Part shown: positions 30,437-41,700 of the stretch, piece by piece | How positions within the stretch are numbered: position 1 is the stretch's first letter | Layout: each line of letters begins with the position of its first letter | Source: Luscinia megarhynchos | Taxonomy: Eukaryota; Chordata; Aves; Passeriformes; Turdidae | Assembly (NCBI GenBank): GCA_034336665.1 | Contig: JAPFBE010000036.1 | Location: forward strand, 682,001 to 746,000 | Direction: 5' to 3' | Length of the DNA stretch: 64,000 nt | Notes under the pieces: generated by a model | Databases searched by the model: none | What the model saw: only the letters and a program-made list of their open reading frames with translations | What the model was told of the DNA's origin: nothing | Program-made: the position numbers and the translations under genes

Positions 30437-31162
30437 TGTCCCAGTTTGAAGGACAGGTGTCTGCCAATAAAGGCAGAAGCTTCTCTTTGAAATGGAGAAT
30501 GTAAACCCCCTTCCTCGAAATTAATATTATAATTTTTAAATTAAGGGGCTCTCAGGCAAAGATATGGGAATTAGGAATAACAGTTCTTTACTAGGAATAT
30601 TAAAATAGAAATGCAGTGTTACAAAGAACAATCCCAACCCTGACAGGGTCAAAATACAACCTGACACTCTGTCCGTCAGGGTGTTGGTAGCAGTCAAATT
30701 AAATGGTGGCTACAGTCCTCCTGCAGTGCCAGATGTGGTTCAGCTGAAGCAGTGGTCCTATAGAAGGGTGCAGTTTTCCTCTGAAATTCCAGGGATGATT
30801 TGGAAAAGGTCCGGTTTTCCTCTGGAATCCAGTGGAAAGAAGATATCTTGCTGTCCAAAATCTCAGTTTTTATCGAAGTAGTAAAGACATGTCTCCTCCC
30901 CCTAGCTGGAGCAACTCCCAATGGGATGATGTAATTTTATCAGTCATACAATGGGACTGAATGGCTCATCATCAGATGAAATCTTCCTGGAGGGAGGATG
31001 GGTTATGGAAAACATAAAAATGATTCCCCTTCCTAGTTTTAAAGATGGTCTGTTAGCAGATACTGTGTGCCACGGAGATAAGGAATCACTACCCCACCTA
31101 TTTTCAGCACATGGTGATAGAATACATATTTCTGATCACATCCTATAATGCAACCTAAGACT
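30437..31162 (-). mobile_element. ERV-3 5' LTR
   Basis: 726 bp. Left edge TGTCCCAG. The right edge CCTAAGACT has lost the terminal CA by mutation, but its place is fixed by the following CCCTC duplication. Confidence 0.9.
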
Positions 31163-31384
31163 CCCTCCAAGATATCTGCTGACTTCATTTAGTTTGTGAG
31201 TGGGTTTTATCTGTCTTAGATGTCTTCGGGGGAAGGAGGGCTGGTGTGCTGTTAGCTGGTCGCTTCATCAGGAGCTTGCGTCTGCTCTCTAGGGAGCAGT
31301 CCATTCTCATTGTCCATGGGAGTTATGACATACCGTGGCAGTGCCATTCAGCAACCACTATTATAGAATTCAAACCCATCTCTT

Positions 31385-34224
31385 TTGATGTTGGGGTGTA
31401 AAAGGCCGTGGATCATTTGTATCCCCAACTCCAGAACCTCAGGGGCTGTCCTTGAGTCTCCCCAGATACTTTTACCAGAGACTCCAGAAAGAACCATTCT
31501 CCCTGGCTGCTGTATAGAGCATATTTTTCACATCTTGTCCTGTCCTGACTGGCCCAAGGGCTACTGCATGAACTATCTCCTGTTTACTTTATTCAACAGC
31601 TTGTTCTTGTTCAGGACCCCACTTGAAATCATTCTTCTTTCAGGTGATGTGATAGAGAGGGTTTGCAATAAATATGACTGCAATCTGGAATATGCATCCT
31701 CCAAAATCTCACAGTGCCTAGGAAAGCCTGAGTTTCTGTAGTGGTTTTGGTTCACCAATTTGAAATTTCCTAGCATATGGACCAATTATGTCCTGGATTT
31801 AGCGTTGGCCAAATCGTCAGTGCACCCACTAGAAGCATTTACTCATTTCCTGCTGTGAGATAGGATTAGGAGTAAGGCAAAACAGGCTCAAACTTTAAAG
31901 GGTACAAAGAAAAACTTTATTACTAGAAACTATAAGAAAAAAGAATAAAATTCAGAATAAAACTTTTAGAACACTTCTCCTCCTCCACAACTTCTTTTCT
32001 TTCACAGTGACAATGTACAGAAACAAATCAGTCAGTTTACCATCTCTAAAAATAGTCTTTCACCAATTTACTTGGGAGAGGAGACTTCTCTCTTCAGTCT
32101 ATGGAGATTTCTCCACAAGAAACAGCTTTCTCGTGGCCTCAGTGTCACAGTGAATCAGCAGCCGAGGAGAATGGAAATCTGATCACTGTGTAAAAATCCC
32201 CTCCTCGACTAACAGTCTTCCCAAAACTGTTATTGAGGACCATTTCAACTTATGGGGCACACTTTAAGGATTATAACAGTTCAAACAAAAGCTCTTCATC
32301 TTTGAAAACAGAGGTCTTTCTTCTTCGTCTTCCTGGGGGGCAACAGGGGTCTTCTATCTCCTCTCCTCTCTATTCAAACTTCCTCGTGAGATCACAGCCG
32401 TTTCAACATCTGCTCATTTAGCACAAGTGCCTCTGCTCATGTCTACAGTTAGAACATTTATCCACCCCATAATAAATCTCTATGAGTTATAGGGAAACAA
32501 GAGTCTCTTCTCCATAGCTTAAAAGAGAAATTTCAGTCCAAGAGTGAGGCACCTCCATCAATCACTTCCATCTGGGACCTGACTCTTTCCTTTGTCTGAC
32601 CTTTGGTGTTTTCATGCTGTTTCTGTGAGTATCTTCATCTCGGTCCTTATCTTTCATCAAGGAGAGAACAAAGTGTCTGCAAGCCTCATTCTGGGCAGTG
32701 AAAGAGTTAATATATTGCCCAGGCCTGAAGATGGTCATGTGATCTCTTCCAGGTGGTGGCCCAGAGCTATTTACGTTTAAAGAGTCTTTCAAAGGCCATG
32801 CTGGGGCTGGGCTAGGGATCATAAGGGCCCAGCCAGAAAGCTGTGGTGGTTGTTATGGCTGCATGACTGTTTTCTGGCATTTGCTACATTGAATTCCAGC
32901 TGCAGACTGATGGTCTTCCCTCCCCCTGCCTGAAAGGAAGAGGGCCCAGCTGTCTGTCCCCAAGGCCATGTGGGCACTGTGGCGAGGATGGCCCAGAGAC
33001 ACCTTGGGCCGTGGCAGGGCAAGGTTCTTCAAAGCCAGCGGGCTCCATGGCAGCTGGGGGGGGGGGGGGGCAGAATGTAGCAGCCACACAGTCCTCCCTC
33101 CTCCTTTCTATTGGGGACCCCGGCCAAAAATGGGGCCCTGAGTCAGACCCCTGCCCCCAGCCCAAACCTGGCCAGGCCCAAGGGCTGCGTGAAGGGCCCA
33201 GGCCAGTGTTACCTGTACTGAGGCCAGAAGGGAAAGAGCTTTCCCAGGGTTTTTCATCTTTACATGTGTCTTTCACAAAGACGCATAAACTTTGTCATTG
33301 GTGTAACAATGTGTCAATATTAAAAAATCAGACACAGATTGGTCCTTGTCAGGTTCAAAGAGGCTGCCCAGGTCCTGGCAGAGAACTATTTCAGGAAATT
33401 TATACAAGCCACCACAGTTTCCTTCTTGCTGGTTGGTGGGGACATAGCTGCTATTTTCTTGACCATGTCCATTGGAATCTGACAACAGCTATCTTGCCAC
33501 TTTACTCCTAAAAACTGGGTTTCCTGGGCAGATCCCTTGATCTGGTTTTATGGCAAAACCAGCCTTCAGCAGGATCTCTATTATCTTCTCCCCTTTCTAA
33601 AAAACTTCTTTGGCTGTGTTGCCCCATATGACGATGCCATCAATGTGTTGCAAGTTTCTGGAGTCTCATCCTTTTCCAGTGCAGCCTGGATCAGTCCATG
33701 GCAAATCATGGGGCTGTGTTCCCATCCCTGGAGCAGAAGGTTCCAATTGTACTGGATGCCCTTCCAGCTGAAGGGGGTAAACTTTAGCCTGCACTCTGCT
33801 GCTAAAGAAATGCATAAAACATGTAGGCAATGTTGATGGCAGCAGCACTTTGCTGCCTTGGACTCCGGTTCATACTGAAGTTCCAGCCTGTCTGACACAG
33901 CAGCACTCAGTGGTGATGTGGGACTTCATTAGGGGCCATGATAATCCACTGTAAAAGTCTCCATTCTCCCTTGGACATATGCACTGGACATATGGGGCTG
34001 TTAAAGGATAAGTGCGTCATGTTGACCACTCCTTGGCTATCCAGTTCACAAAACATTTCATGGATGGAGGTCACAGAAACCCAGTTGGAGCAGTATTGTT
34101 GGCAGTGCACAGTTGTGGCAGAGATCAGTACCTGTTGTTTTTCGACCCTCAGCAGTCCCACAGAAGAAGGGTCCTCTGAGAGACCAGGCAAGGTATTCAG
34201 CTGCCTAATTTTCTCTGTCTCCAC
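31385..34224 (-). pseudogene. pol: ERV-5 reverse transcriptase, interrupted and heavily mutated
   Basis: RT fingers at 33907-34224. Palm at 33581-33898, with SPMICHGLIQAALEK and, out of frame, a catalytic box that reads His-Ile-Asp-Gly instead of Tyr-Ile-Asp-Asp (about 33626-33640). Thumb at 33422-33530 and 31560-31736. The inserted LTR occupies 31737-33416. Both the frame and the active site are lost. Confidence 0.8.
31732..33421 (-). mobile_element. Solo LTR (family C, long variant) with GTTTC target duplication
   Basis: LTR 31737-33416 (1680 bp) sits inside ERV-5 pol. It is flanked by GTTTC at 31732-31736 and 33417-33421, and RT sequence resumes correctly on both sides. It starts TGTAGTGGTTTTGG and ends AGCCACCACA. 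The minus-strand AATAAAG signal (AAACTTTATTACTAG near 31912) gives the orientation. It is longer than other family C copies and may hold extra inserts near 31760-31840. It contains a 15-G run at 33056-33070. Confidence 0.92.
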
Positions 34225-34560
34225 AGCAGCTATCCCAAAAGCCCAACAATGCCCTTTTGGGCCCTTTGAAATGCCCTCTTCTGAGGTAATCTATGCCAAG
34301 AATGGGGTATTTTTGCCATTCTCAGACAGGCTCAGTTCAGCTTCCAGTACAGTCATCTGTTGGGAATCCCCTGTCACCCCAAGAACAGAGATGGATTCTG
34401 CTGTGTTATATCATGATGGCATCAGGGTACCTTGTGCACTGGTGTAAACTAAAGCCTTATACTCCTGTTGGTCTGATGTGCCAGGCCATCAGATCCACAC
34501 AGTCCAATAGATCCGATTGTCTCTCTCCTCCACCTGGCTGGAGGCAGGGCCCTCTAGTTC
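34225..34560 (-). pseudogene. pol: ERV-5 protease remnant, catalytic Asp lost
   Basis: Aligns with the protease of the other copies. The active-site motif DTGxQ has become Tyr-Thr-Ser-Ala-Gln near 34435-34450, so the catalytic aspartate is gone. Frame broken. Confidence 0.65.
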
Positions 34561-35930
34561 TGGTCATGGTAATCGTTGCCCACTTGTTGTAAATATGATG
34601 AACCACAGGTTTCTTCAAGAGGATTTGAAGTAACATCGGCACCTTCCATTCTGTCTGAGGACCAGACCACTGGAAACTGGAGCAGCATTTATCCTTGAAG
34701 AATTTCCCCCGTGGTGATTGTTCTTCCTCTCAACTCATACCCATGGCTCCTAGGGCAGAGGTAGATTTTCCATCCCACTTCCTCATGTCCTCTCCATGGT
34801 CATGCAAGTAAAAGCACAGGTTGCCTACCTCATGGTGTGTTCCCTCTCTCTCTTGAACAGGGGTGTGCTTGCTCTTAATAGCAGAGACTCTGGCCTGTAC
34901 TTGCAGGGCACAGGACGTTTCCTCTTTAAATTGCTGGAAGTCCTTGGACAGCCTTTCTGTGGCTGAGATGCAGGCGCACAGGGAGGAAGAGAGATTTTCC
35001 TCATATTACCAGTTGAGCAACCAAATTATCCACTGTTTGTTCTCCTTTCCATGATATCACCACCAGTGAGTTGGCGTACAACGATGGCGTGCTCCATAGG
35101 AACTTCCGCTACATGGGTTGTGTGCCCTAGACTTCATCTGGATCTATCTATAGGGGACTGCTCGTTACTCGAATCCTTATAGAGCACCTCCAGCGCAGCT
35201 AATTCTCTCAGGTACTGGATACCTTGCTCCATGGTGTTCCACTTGTCTCGGTGCACCGATAGATCATCTGTGAAAAGATACCTTTCCCTCATGCTTGACA
35301 GGAGTCATCTCCAGAGGCTGAGTGTTTCCGTCTTTTTCCCAATCTCCTGGTCAATGCCCACATCCCAGGACAGGGATCCCAGCTTCATGGCTTCACTACC
35401 ATCTAGTTCCATATCTTAGATTGTGATATCGCAGCATTGGAACAGTCCACGTCACCATGGGCTCACCCTACTGGCAGCTGAAATCTTTTTCACATATCTC
35501 AAGCAGCTCAACCAGGGTCAGGGATCAAATTACTATCTCTGGCCATTCCTTTTTATTCTTGTTATGAGTACCCTACTTCCTCTTTATCCCTCACTTTAGT
35601 CTTGGATTTTTTCTTCTGTATAGGGGTGACTGCTACCAGCATGGGTTGTTCCTCTGATTCAGCTGCAGTTTGAATGGCCACAGTTCCAGCTGCTCTGTTT
35701 TCCTCCTCCTCCCCTGAGGGGGCTGTCTAGTAATGGGCAGTGTCTGATAAATAGCAGCTAGAACCCAGCAAATTCCATAATTTTACACCTCTCTGGAACT
35801 GCCCACAGCATTTTTCTCCTTCACATATTTTATCACTAACAGGGCCCTGTGGTTGTTTTGGGGTGAACATCCAAATCATTGGAGAAGTCCTCCACATACT
35901 GGCCCATTTTTCTGCCACATTCCATGCCAC
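34561..35930 (-). pseudogene. gag: ERV-5 gag remnant
   Basis: No long frame survives. Short matches to the ERV-1 Gag core are readable, including the WxTMEQGIQ(Y/R)LRE block near 35205-35245. The acidic-Pro linker region near 35690-35720 (CCTCCTCCTCCCCTGAGGG) is repeated at 40650-40675. Confidence 0.6.
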
Positions 35931-36521
35931 TCATTACTATCCCACCCTTGGTGAAAATCTCTGAATGACCAAATCTCTGACTATCCTCCCTAGAAATCTT
36001 TCTTGTCTCTTTCATGGTGTGGACTGCACTGAGACCTGGCAAACTTTGCAACAATAACATGCTTTTCTTAACATCCAATGGGAATTCAAAATTCTCAAAA
36101 GCTGATGTAACAGGCCTGAAGGAGGAAAAGGGGTGAAGAGCTGGGGAAAATCATCCTTCCAGGTTCCCACCCTCCCACTGGGTGCTATTATTAATGGACT
36201 CCCAAAGCTAGCAACCAAGGTAAGAGTAGGAGAGCAACACCGAATACACATCCCAAATGACCCTCATTACCCTTGATGTTATCATGTCATAAAACTGATA
36301 TCCCATAGTACAGCAACAAAGCAATCCTGATCCCTCTCCCCTGCTGTGAAAACAAGACCTAAGGAGCACATATGGGAAAATATACAGGGTTAGGTACCAC
36401 ATGTGCATGAACAGATCAAGCAACATTGTAACCAGTGGCTGCATACCTAATACAAGAAATGCTTAGACCAAATTTGTTTCCAACCTGTTTGGGCAGATCT
36501 GTTGTTATCTCAACCCTTTGT
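35931..36521 (-). pseudogene. ERV-5 leader / pre-gag region
   Basis: Between gag and the primer site. A 78-residue frame (36208-36444) is hydrophobic and Tyr/Leu/Cys rich (FMHMWYLTLYIFPYVLL), in the position of the pre-gag ORF. Only hydrophobicity and position support equivalence. Confidence 0.4.
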
Positions 36522-36539
36522 GCTGCACATTAGGTGCTA
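36522..36539 (-). other. ERV-5 decayed tRNA-Lys primer site
   Basis: Minus-strand TAGCACCTAATGTGCAGC matches the tRNA-Lys1,2 site at 12 of 18 positions. Five of the six changes are transitions, two pairs at former CpG-like positions. It lies 8 bases before the LTR edge. Confidence 0.65.
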
Positions 36540-36547
36540 ATTAATGT

Positions 36548-36872
36548 TGTCATGGTTTAGGAATGGGCCACCTTAATGCAGCTAGTTCCCACACCCCCTC
36601 CAAGCACAAAAGCTAAAGATCACAGGTTGAGATAAGAACAACTTACTTGAAACAGCAATGAGGTAAGAAAAAGGAACAGTAACACTATCAATATTAATAA
36701 TGAAAGGTATAAGACAAGAAAAGGATTTATATGTAAAATAAAACAATACTCTCGACCATTTCACAGGACATGCTTTCTCCCACCCTTTCCCCCACCCCAG
36801 CAATGATGTGAGGTGGTGTCAAATAACATGTCTTGGCCATGCCCCCCACTGATCTGGGCCAAACCCAGGACA
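36548..36872 (-). mobile_element. ERV-5 5' LTR (family D)
   Basis: 325 bp, TGTCATGGTTTAGG to ACCCAGGACA. It is related to the LTR at 39474-39895. The primer-site remnant next to it ties it to ERV-5. No TSD seen on the right (GTGAC). Confidence 0.8.
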
Positions 36873-37384
36873 GTGACCTACTTGCTTGTTTAGTGATAAA
36901 GAAAGCCAAGCCAACAATTTTTGAGCAGACTGATCACTTGACTTACAATGTAGATTTTAAAATTACAGCTTCAGCAGCGCATGTACATCTGCAGAGCATA
37001 TCATTAACATTCCACGTTTAACTCCTGAGAGTGGAAAAGAAGGACTCACCAGAAGCCAGCTGTTATAGAGTCTAGTTACTGTAAAAAAAGTCACTCATCA
37101 TCACCCTTCAGAGTATACAGGGCTTTCAAGAGAGCTCTAATTTACTTATATTTGCATACTGGAAGCTGTACAGTAGCCATAAATTTTGCATCTCGTTAGT
37201 AGCCAGATAATCCTTAGTGCATTTATGGTCTGGATTAACTTTTGCAGGTTTGAGAGCACCTATGCAAATCCACAGCTTCATTGTACTGACATTAGACAAG
37301 CAGTAACACACATCTTGCCCTTAAAATATGTCAACAGCACTGCCTGCCTCCTGCAAAAGGAGACAAGTTTCAAAATATGCTCCA
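36873..37384. other. Intronic sequence, nothing recognised
   Basis: Unique-looking intronic DNA, no gene or LTR edge. Confidence 0.4.
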
Positions 37385-37436
37385 TTACTCTTGTTATGCA
37401 AAGATTAATGCTCCTTTTACTCTTGTTATGCAAAGA
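37385..37436 (+). promoter_or_regulatory. Two exact 20-bp repeats carrying a SOX-OCT-like motif
   Basis: The 20-mer TTACTCTTGTTATGCAAAGA occurs at 37385-37404 and again at 37417-37436 (32 bp start to start). Each holds TTGTTATGCAAA, the composite SOX (TTGT) plus POU/octamer (ATGCAAA) arrangement known from Sox2/Oct4 enhancers. Regulatory activity is inference. Confidence 0.45.
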
Positions 37437-39473
37437 GTAGTCTCATTTGAGTAGATTGCTTTTGCTGCTCAAGTGTTTTCAGTTGGCCTCTTCCCAATAG
37501 ACCATCATTCAAAGTATCTCATGTGTGATCACAGAAAAAGGAAGAATCAGATGCTGAAAGTAACACAAGAACACTAGTTAAGAGTCAGTTCCAGGTGCTT
37601 TAAAAATAGCAAACAACAAACCACACTCACTCCCCCAAAAGCAGCCAACCAAAAACATTTGAGTCCATTTGAGTTTTATAGGAAGTAGTATTTTCTCCTG
37701 CTGGTGAGATGGTTCTTGTGCTAAAAAGCAAATAGACTGTCAACTTTTACTACGGATCCAGTGCATTTTATGGCTTCAAAGTATTTATCTCGAAAACAAA
37801 TCTCTGGAGTACATCTACATAATTATCTAATGTTTAGTGTTGCTCAGCAAAGTCACATCATCTTTTCAAGATAGAAAGCCTGCAGAGATAAAAAGGCTGA
37901 ATACAGTGGCTGTTTATAGCCCATATTAACAGCAAGTGGTACAGCATTTCAGGCTCAACAGTCCCAATCTTAAGAGGGAAAAAATCGAGGAGTCAGATGC
38001 TGGGCAAGTGATCTTAGAAGTATCCGAAAGCAATGACATGCAGAAAAACACAAAGGGCTGTCCCAATCTTTTAGGATAGCATGCCTGTTGACACCAGATT
38101 TTGTATTTCACATAGGGCTATTTTACTGGTTGCAGCCATGAAGAGTAAAATGATGTCATTCTTCTAGTAGTAGGAGAAAAAATATTCCTCAGCAAATTCA
38201 AAAGAGGGTAACCCATACTGTGCACTAATCTATATGTGCTGTGGAGCTCACATAAACTGTACAATCACTTCCTCGCACTGGGCGCTGAAGCCTGTATTGT
38301 AGAGGGTTTTTTAATGCTTCTGCTCTAATCTCCAAAATAAACATACAAGGCAGCATATCTAATCATAAGGTAACACATCGCTCATTTACTTTTTTATTGT
38401 GAATGGTTAACTGTAAACACAGCTAGTGCAATATCAGATTAATGATCATGGAAGTGTGCATCACTAGTTCATTATTCTTACAGTTCAGTAGTTTAACACA
38501 AAAAGCCACATTAGCAAGATTTTCAATTTGCAAATTATACACTGACTGATCTGACATTCTTGTATCATAGGACATTAATGTTAAGCCTCAATGTGAAATG
38601 GTGTCTAAAATCACAGCTTAATCGAAGAGACAATTGACTACAGAAAACTAATGAGAAAAATTTCACCAGGAAAAAATTAATATGCAAAAAAACCCAAAAA
38701 CCACCCTCAGCCAATGATAAAGTGTTTATAAGAATGGATTTTAAAGTCATCCTTTTACAGAGAAAGATTTTCTCACATATTTCCCCATAAAAAACATAGC
38801 ACAGAACAGGAACTGGTTGAGACTACCTCCTTATCCTATATGTAGAGAAGTGTCCTCCAAAAAGATAAGCACAGAAGTTTACTCGGGTAAAAAGGATCCT
38901 GCGCTATCTAGAAGGAACTTAATTGCAAATAGTTAATCCTTAGATTTTCTGGATAATGGTAGAACAGGAGTGACACAATAACCATTGCATGGATGAGCAT
39001 TACAAATCTGATGCTTGTGAAGTGCATCTCAGGAGCCAGTGCTGACCTGGGGACCCCACCCTGAGAAACTCCAGGTCTAAACCCAGAATTCCACACATAT
39101 ATCTTCGCAGCAATGCTTAGTGAGCTGCCCAAGAGAAGTGACAAGGAAGGAAATGCAGACACATCCTGAACACTGAACTCCAAGTTTAATACTAAGCTCA
39201 AGGTTACAAGCAGATGTCTGTACAAGGTTGACTCAGAGCCTGAAATCCTGTACGTAACCCCCTTCTTACCACTCGTTTAATTCAGATAATTGCCTTATTT
39301 TCCTCAAAAAAACTAAAGTGGGATGTCTTATTCAGTCAGCTGGTAGTGGGGCATTTGGTCCAAAGGCACTTTAACTTGCATCCTACACCTTCTGGGTGGA
39401 TGTTCTGCTCTAAAAGCCACTGCCCAAACAGAAATGCAAAGTCCAAGCCAGAAGACAAAAGAAGCTTGACTGC
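37437..39473. other. Intronic sequence, nothing recognised
   Basis: No frames with domains, no LTR edges, no CR1 tail. Ordinary composition. Confidence 0.4.
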
Positions 39474-39895
39474 TGCCCTGGTTTAGGAATGGTATTCTCC
39501 AATGTAGTACTCCTGCTAAAACCACGCAGTGCTTCCTCCCTCCTCTCCCCTCCCCCCTTTCGTTGGAGGCACAAAAGGCAAAGATCACTGGTTGATATAA
39601 GAATAATTTTCTGGAAACAACAATGAGACAAGAAAACAAACAGTAACAGCAACAATATTATTAACAAAAGGTATAAGAAAAAGAAAGGATTCACACGGAA
39701 AGCCCGCTATAATAAATACCCGAATGGCTCCCTCGACACATTTTCTCAACAGGAACCCCCTTTTCCTCTGAAGCAAGAGTCCTTTTCCCCCATCCCTGGC
39801 AATTACATTAGGTGGCATAGATTAACCTCAGTGTCTTAGCCATGCCCCCTCCCAGCTACTTCAAAATTATCCCTGTCCTGGCCAGAACCAGGACA
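39474..39895 (-). mobile_element. LTR related to the ERV-5 LTR (family D)
   Basis: 422 bp, TGCCCTGGTTTAGG to ACCAGGACA. It shares with 36548-36872 the GATCACxGGTTGAxATAAGAA block and the AACAATGAG(A/G) block, and the CTTxGCCATGCCCCC end. No clear TSD. Confidence 0.75.
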
Positions 39896-40562
39896 CTTCT
39901 CAGAACATAAAACTTAGGGAAAGCTGCCAGGATTATAAATATTTCACACTATAAAGTGAGCTGATAAACAGGACCAAGCCCTCCTTCCAGATGAGCATCT
40001 TAAGATACCAGAGGCACATTCCCTTACTGCTGGCTGGGTTTTGGCCCTAGCCCACCATGCAGCCAAAAGCCCACGAGGCAAAAGTTTGAACAAGAAAATG
40101 AAGGATTCCCTAGTATAAAGTGAGATGCGGAGAACTTTTGCTTTTGAGTACTTCATTCTTAAAAGTAAACACCCCATGAATTTAACATGGTAAATAAGCA
40201 CAGTTTGGGAGAGCTGTGAAGATGGGAGGAGTTAGTGGAAAAATAAAGCCACATTTGAACTGTTTTTTTCCATCCTGTGGAAAAAAATCCCTATAGCTGA
40301 ACAAGTAGAGACTCCTCTCCCTAAACTGAACTAAGAATGATTAAGTTGGTAACTGACTGATGTGTTTCTGTATGTTGTTGTTAAGAAGGTGTGGGAGAGG
40401 GGTGGAGCGAGTGGTCTGACGGATTTATTCTGAATTTAATATTTTCTTTGTGTTGTTAATAAAGTTGTCGTTTACACCCTTAAAAAAAAAGCGTATATTG
40501 AAATTGGGAAACCTAATCTATAACATTAATTGGTGTGTTGGTCAGGAAATTTACCTAAACCT
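39896..40562. other. Unassigned; ends in a polyadenylated-transcript-like tail
   Basis: AATAAA at 40458-40463 followed 19 bases later by nine A (40482-40490) looks like the 3' end of a reverse-transcribed message or an LTR R region. I could not identify the source. Confidence 0.3.
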
Positions 40563-41700
40563 AGACATGTATAGGGGCGACTGCTACCAGCACGGGTTTT
40601 TCCTCTGGTTCAGCTGCAGTTCGTGTGGCCACAGTGCCTGTTGCTCTGTTTTCCTCCTCCTCCCCCTGAGGGGGCTGTCTAGTAATGGGCAGTGTCTGAT
40701 AAATAGTAGCCAGAGCCCAGAAAATTCCATAATATTGCACCTCTCTGGAACTGCCCACAGCATTTTCCTTTCAAATATTCTTCCAGTCTAACAGAGTTCT
40801 CTGGTTGTTCAGAGATAACCTTCCAAACCATTGGAGGAGAGAAGTCCTCCAAATACTGGCCACATTCCATGCCACTCATTACTATCTCACACTTGGTGAA
40901 GATATCTGAATGACCTTTCTAAAAATCTCTTTCATCACTCTAAATATGGTGTGGCTGGTGATGCCTTGGAGTGGCTTCCTAGAATGGAGGGTATACAAGA
41001 TTAATGGAGCAAGCATAGTTGTTTATTAAAGGCCTTCATAAGGTACACCTTGGGAAGTCAATGCATCTGAGAGGCGCTACACCCAAGATGGATGACGGTC
41101 ACGAGTTTTTCAGACAAATATAAGCTTGGTCCATTTACATATCAGGGGTCAATCCTTCAATTACAGCTTCAGGTAATGAAGTCATATTCCCCGAGTTTGC
41201 TTCCCCCAAATTCACTTTTCTTTATACTTTCTGGAGCCTGAGGCTTTAGGGTGTTCTTGAATTTCAGGCTTAGAGGGATTGTTTTGTCTGACCAAAATGT
41301 GAAGACAGTTACCTAACACTTCATATGGAGTTTAGAGTTATGCACTAATGCAGTACAGGATTTGAAAAATATAAATGCTAATATCTTAAGGCATCACTGG
41401 TACTGAGTAGACATAGAAACAAGAACATGCTTTCCTTAACATCCAAAAAAATTCAAATATCTCAATTCTCTTGTAACAAACCTGAAGGAGAAAAGGGAGT
41501 AAAAGCTTGGGGAAAGCATCCTGCCCTGTATCCCTACAGACTGGGTACGGTTATTAATGAATTCCCATAGGTAGCACCCAAAGCTGGGACAGGCTAGCAA
41601 CACTTATTATATATCCCAAAATGATACTCATTGCCCTTGATGTTATCTCCTAAACTGATATCCCACAGTACAGCAACAAAGCAATCCTGATCCCTCTCCC
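40563..41700 (-). mobile_element. Fragment of an ERV-5-like element (gag/leader), second copy
   Basis: 40563-40945 aligns closely with 35618-36025, and 41404-41700 aligns with 36047-36345. The order and orientation are the same. The middle is interrupted by an LTR at 40959-41396, and the right end is cut by the ERV-6 LTR. It represents either a second insertion or a local duplication. Confidence 0.8.
40955..41400 (-). mobile_element. Solo LTR with 9-bp inverted ends and CTGG duplication
   Basis: LTR 40959-41396 (438 bp), TGATGCCTT ... AAGGCATCA, a perfect 9-bp inverted terminal repeat. Flanks are CTGG (40955-40958 and 41397-41400). It interrupts the ERV-5-like fragment. AATAAAC reads on the minus strand near 41020-41030. 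A 4-bp TSD suggests a class I (gammaretrovirus-like) family (inference). Confidence 0.85.

Larger units (their letters stand above)
24500..31167 (-). mobile_element. Class III (ERV-L-like) provirus ERV-3 with CCCTC target duplication
   Basis: The most complete provirus here. 3' LTR 24505-25229, polypurine tract, integrase, RNase H, RT, protease, gag, pre-gag ORF, primer site, 5' LTR 30437-31162. It is flanked by CCCTC (24500-24504 and 31163-31167). The LTRs are 725 and 726 bp. By eye they differ at about 75-80 positions (about 11%), so the insertion is old. There is no env gene: integrase ends about 40 bp before the polypurine tract. Multiple frameshifts; the RT catalytic box reads YIND. Confidence 0.92.
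31168..36872 (-). mobile_element. Old class III provirus ERV-5, split by a solo LTR
   Basis: Minus strand: 5' LTR 36548-36872, degenerate primer site, leader, gag and protease remnants, RT at 33422-34224, interrupted by the family C LTR 31737-33416, with RT/connection continuing at 31385-31736. It ends near the ERV-3 insertion; integrase and 3' LTR are not recognised. Far more decayed than ERV-1 to -3. A fragment of the same family lies at 40563-41700. Confidence 0.8.

Noticed and set aside
36873..36877. Target duplication for the 36548-36872 LTR
   Set aside because: GTGAC on the right does not match the internal side, and the element has lost its 3' LTR, so no test is possible in this window.
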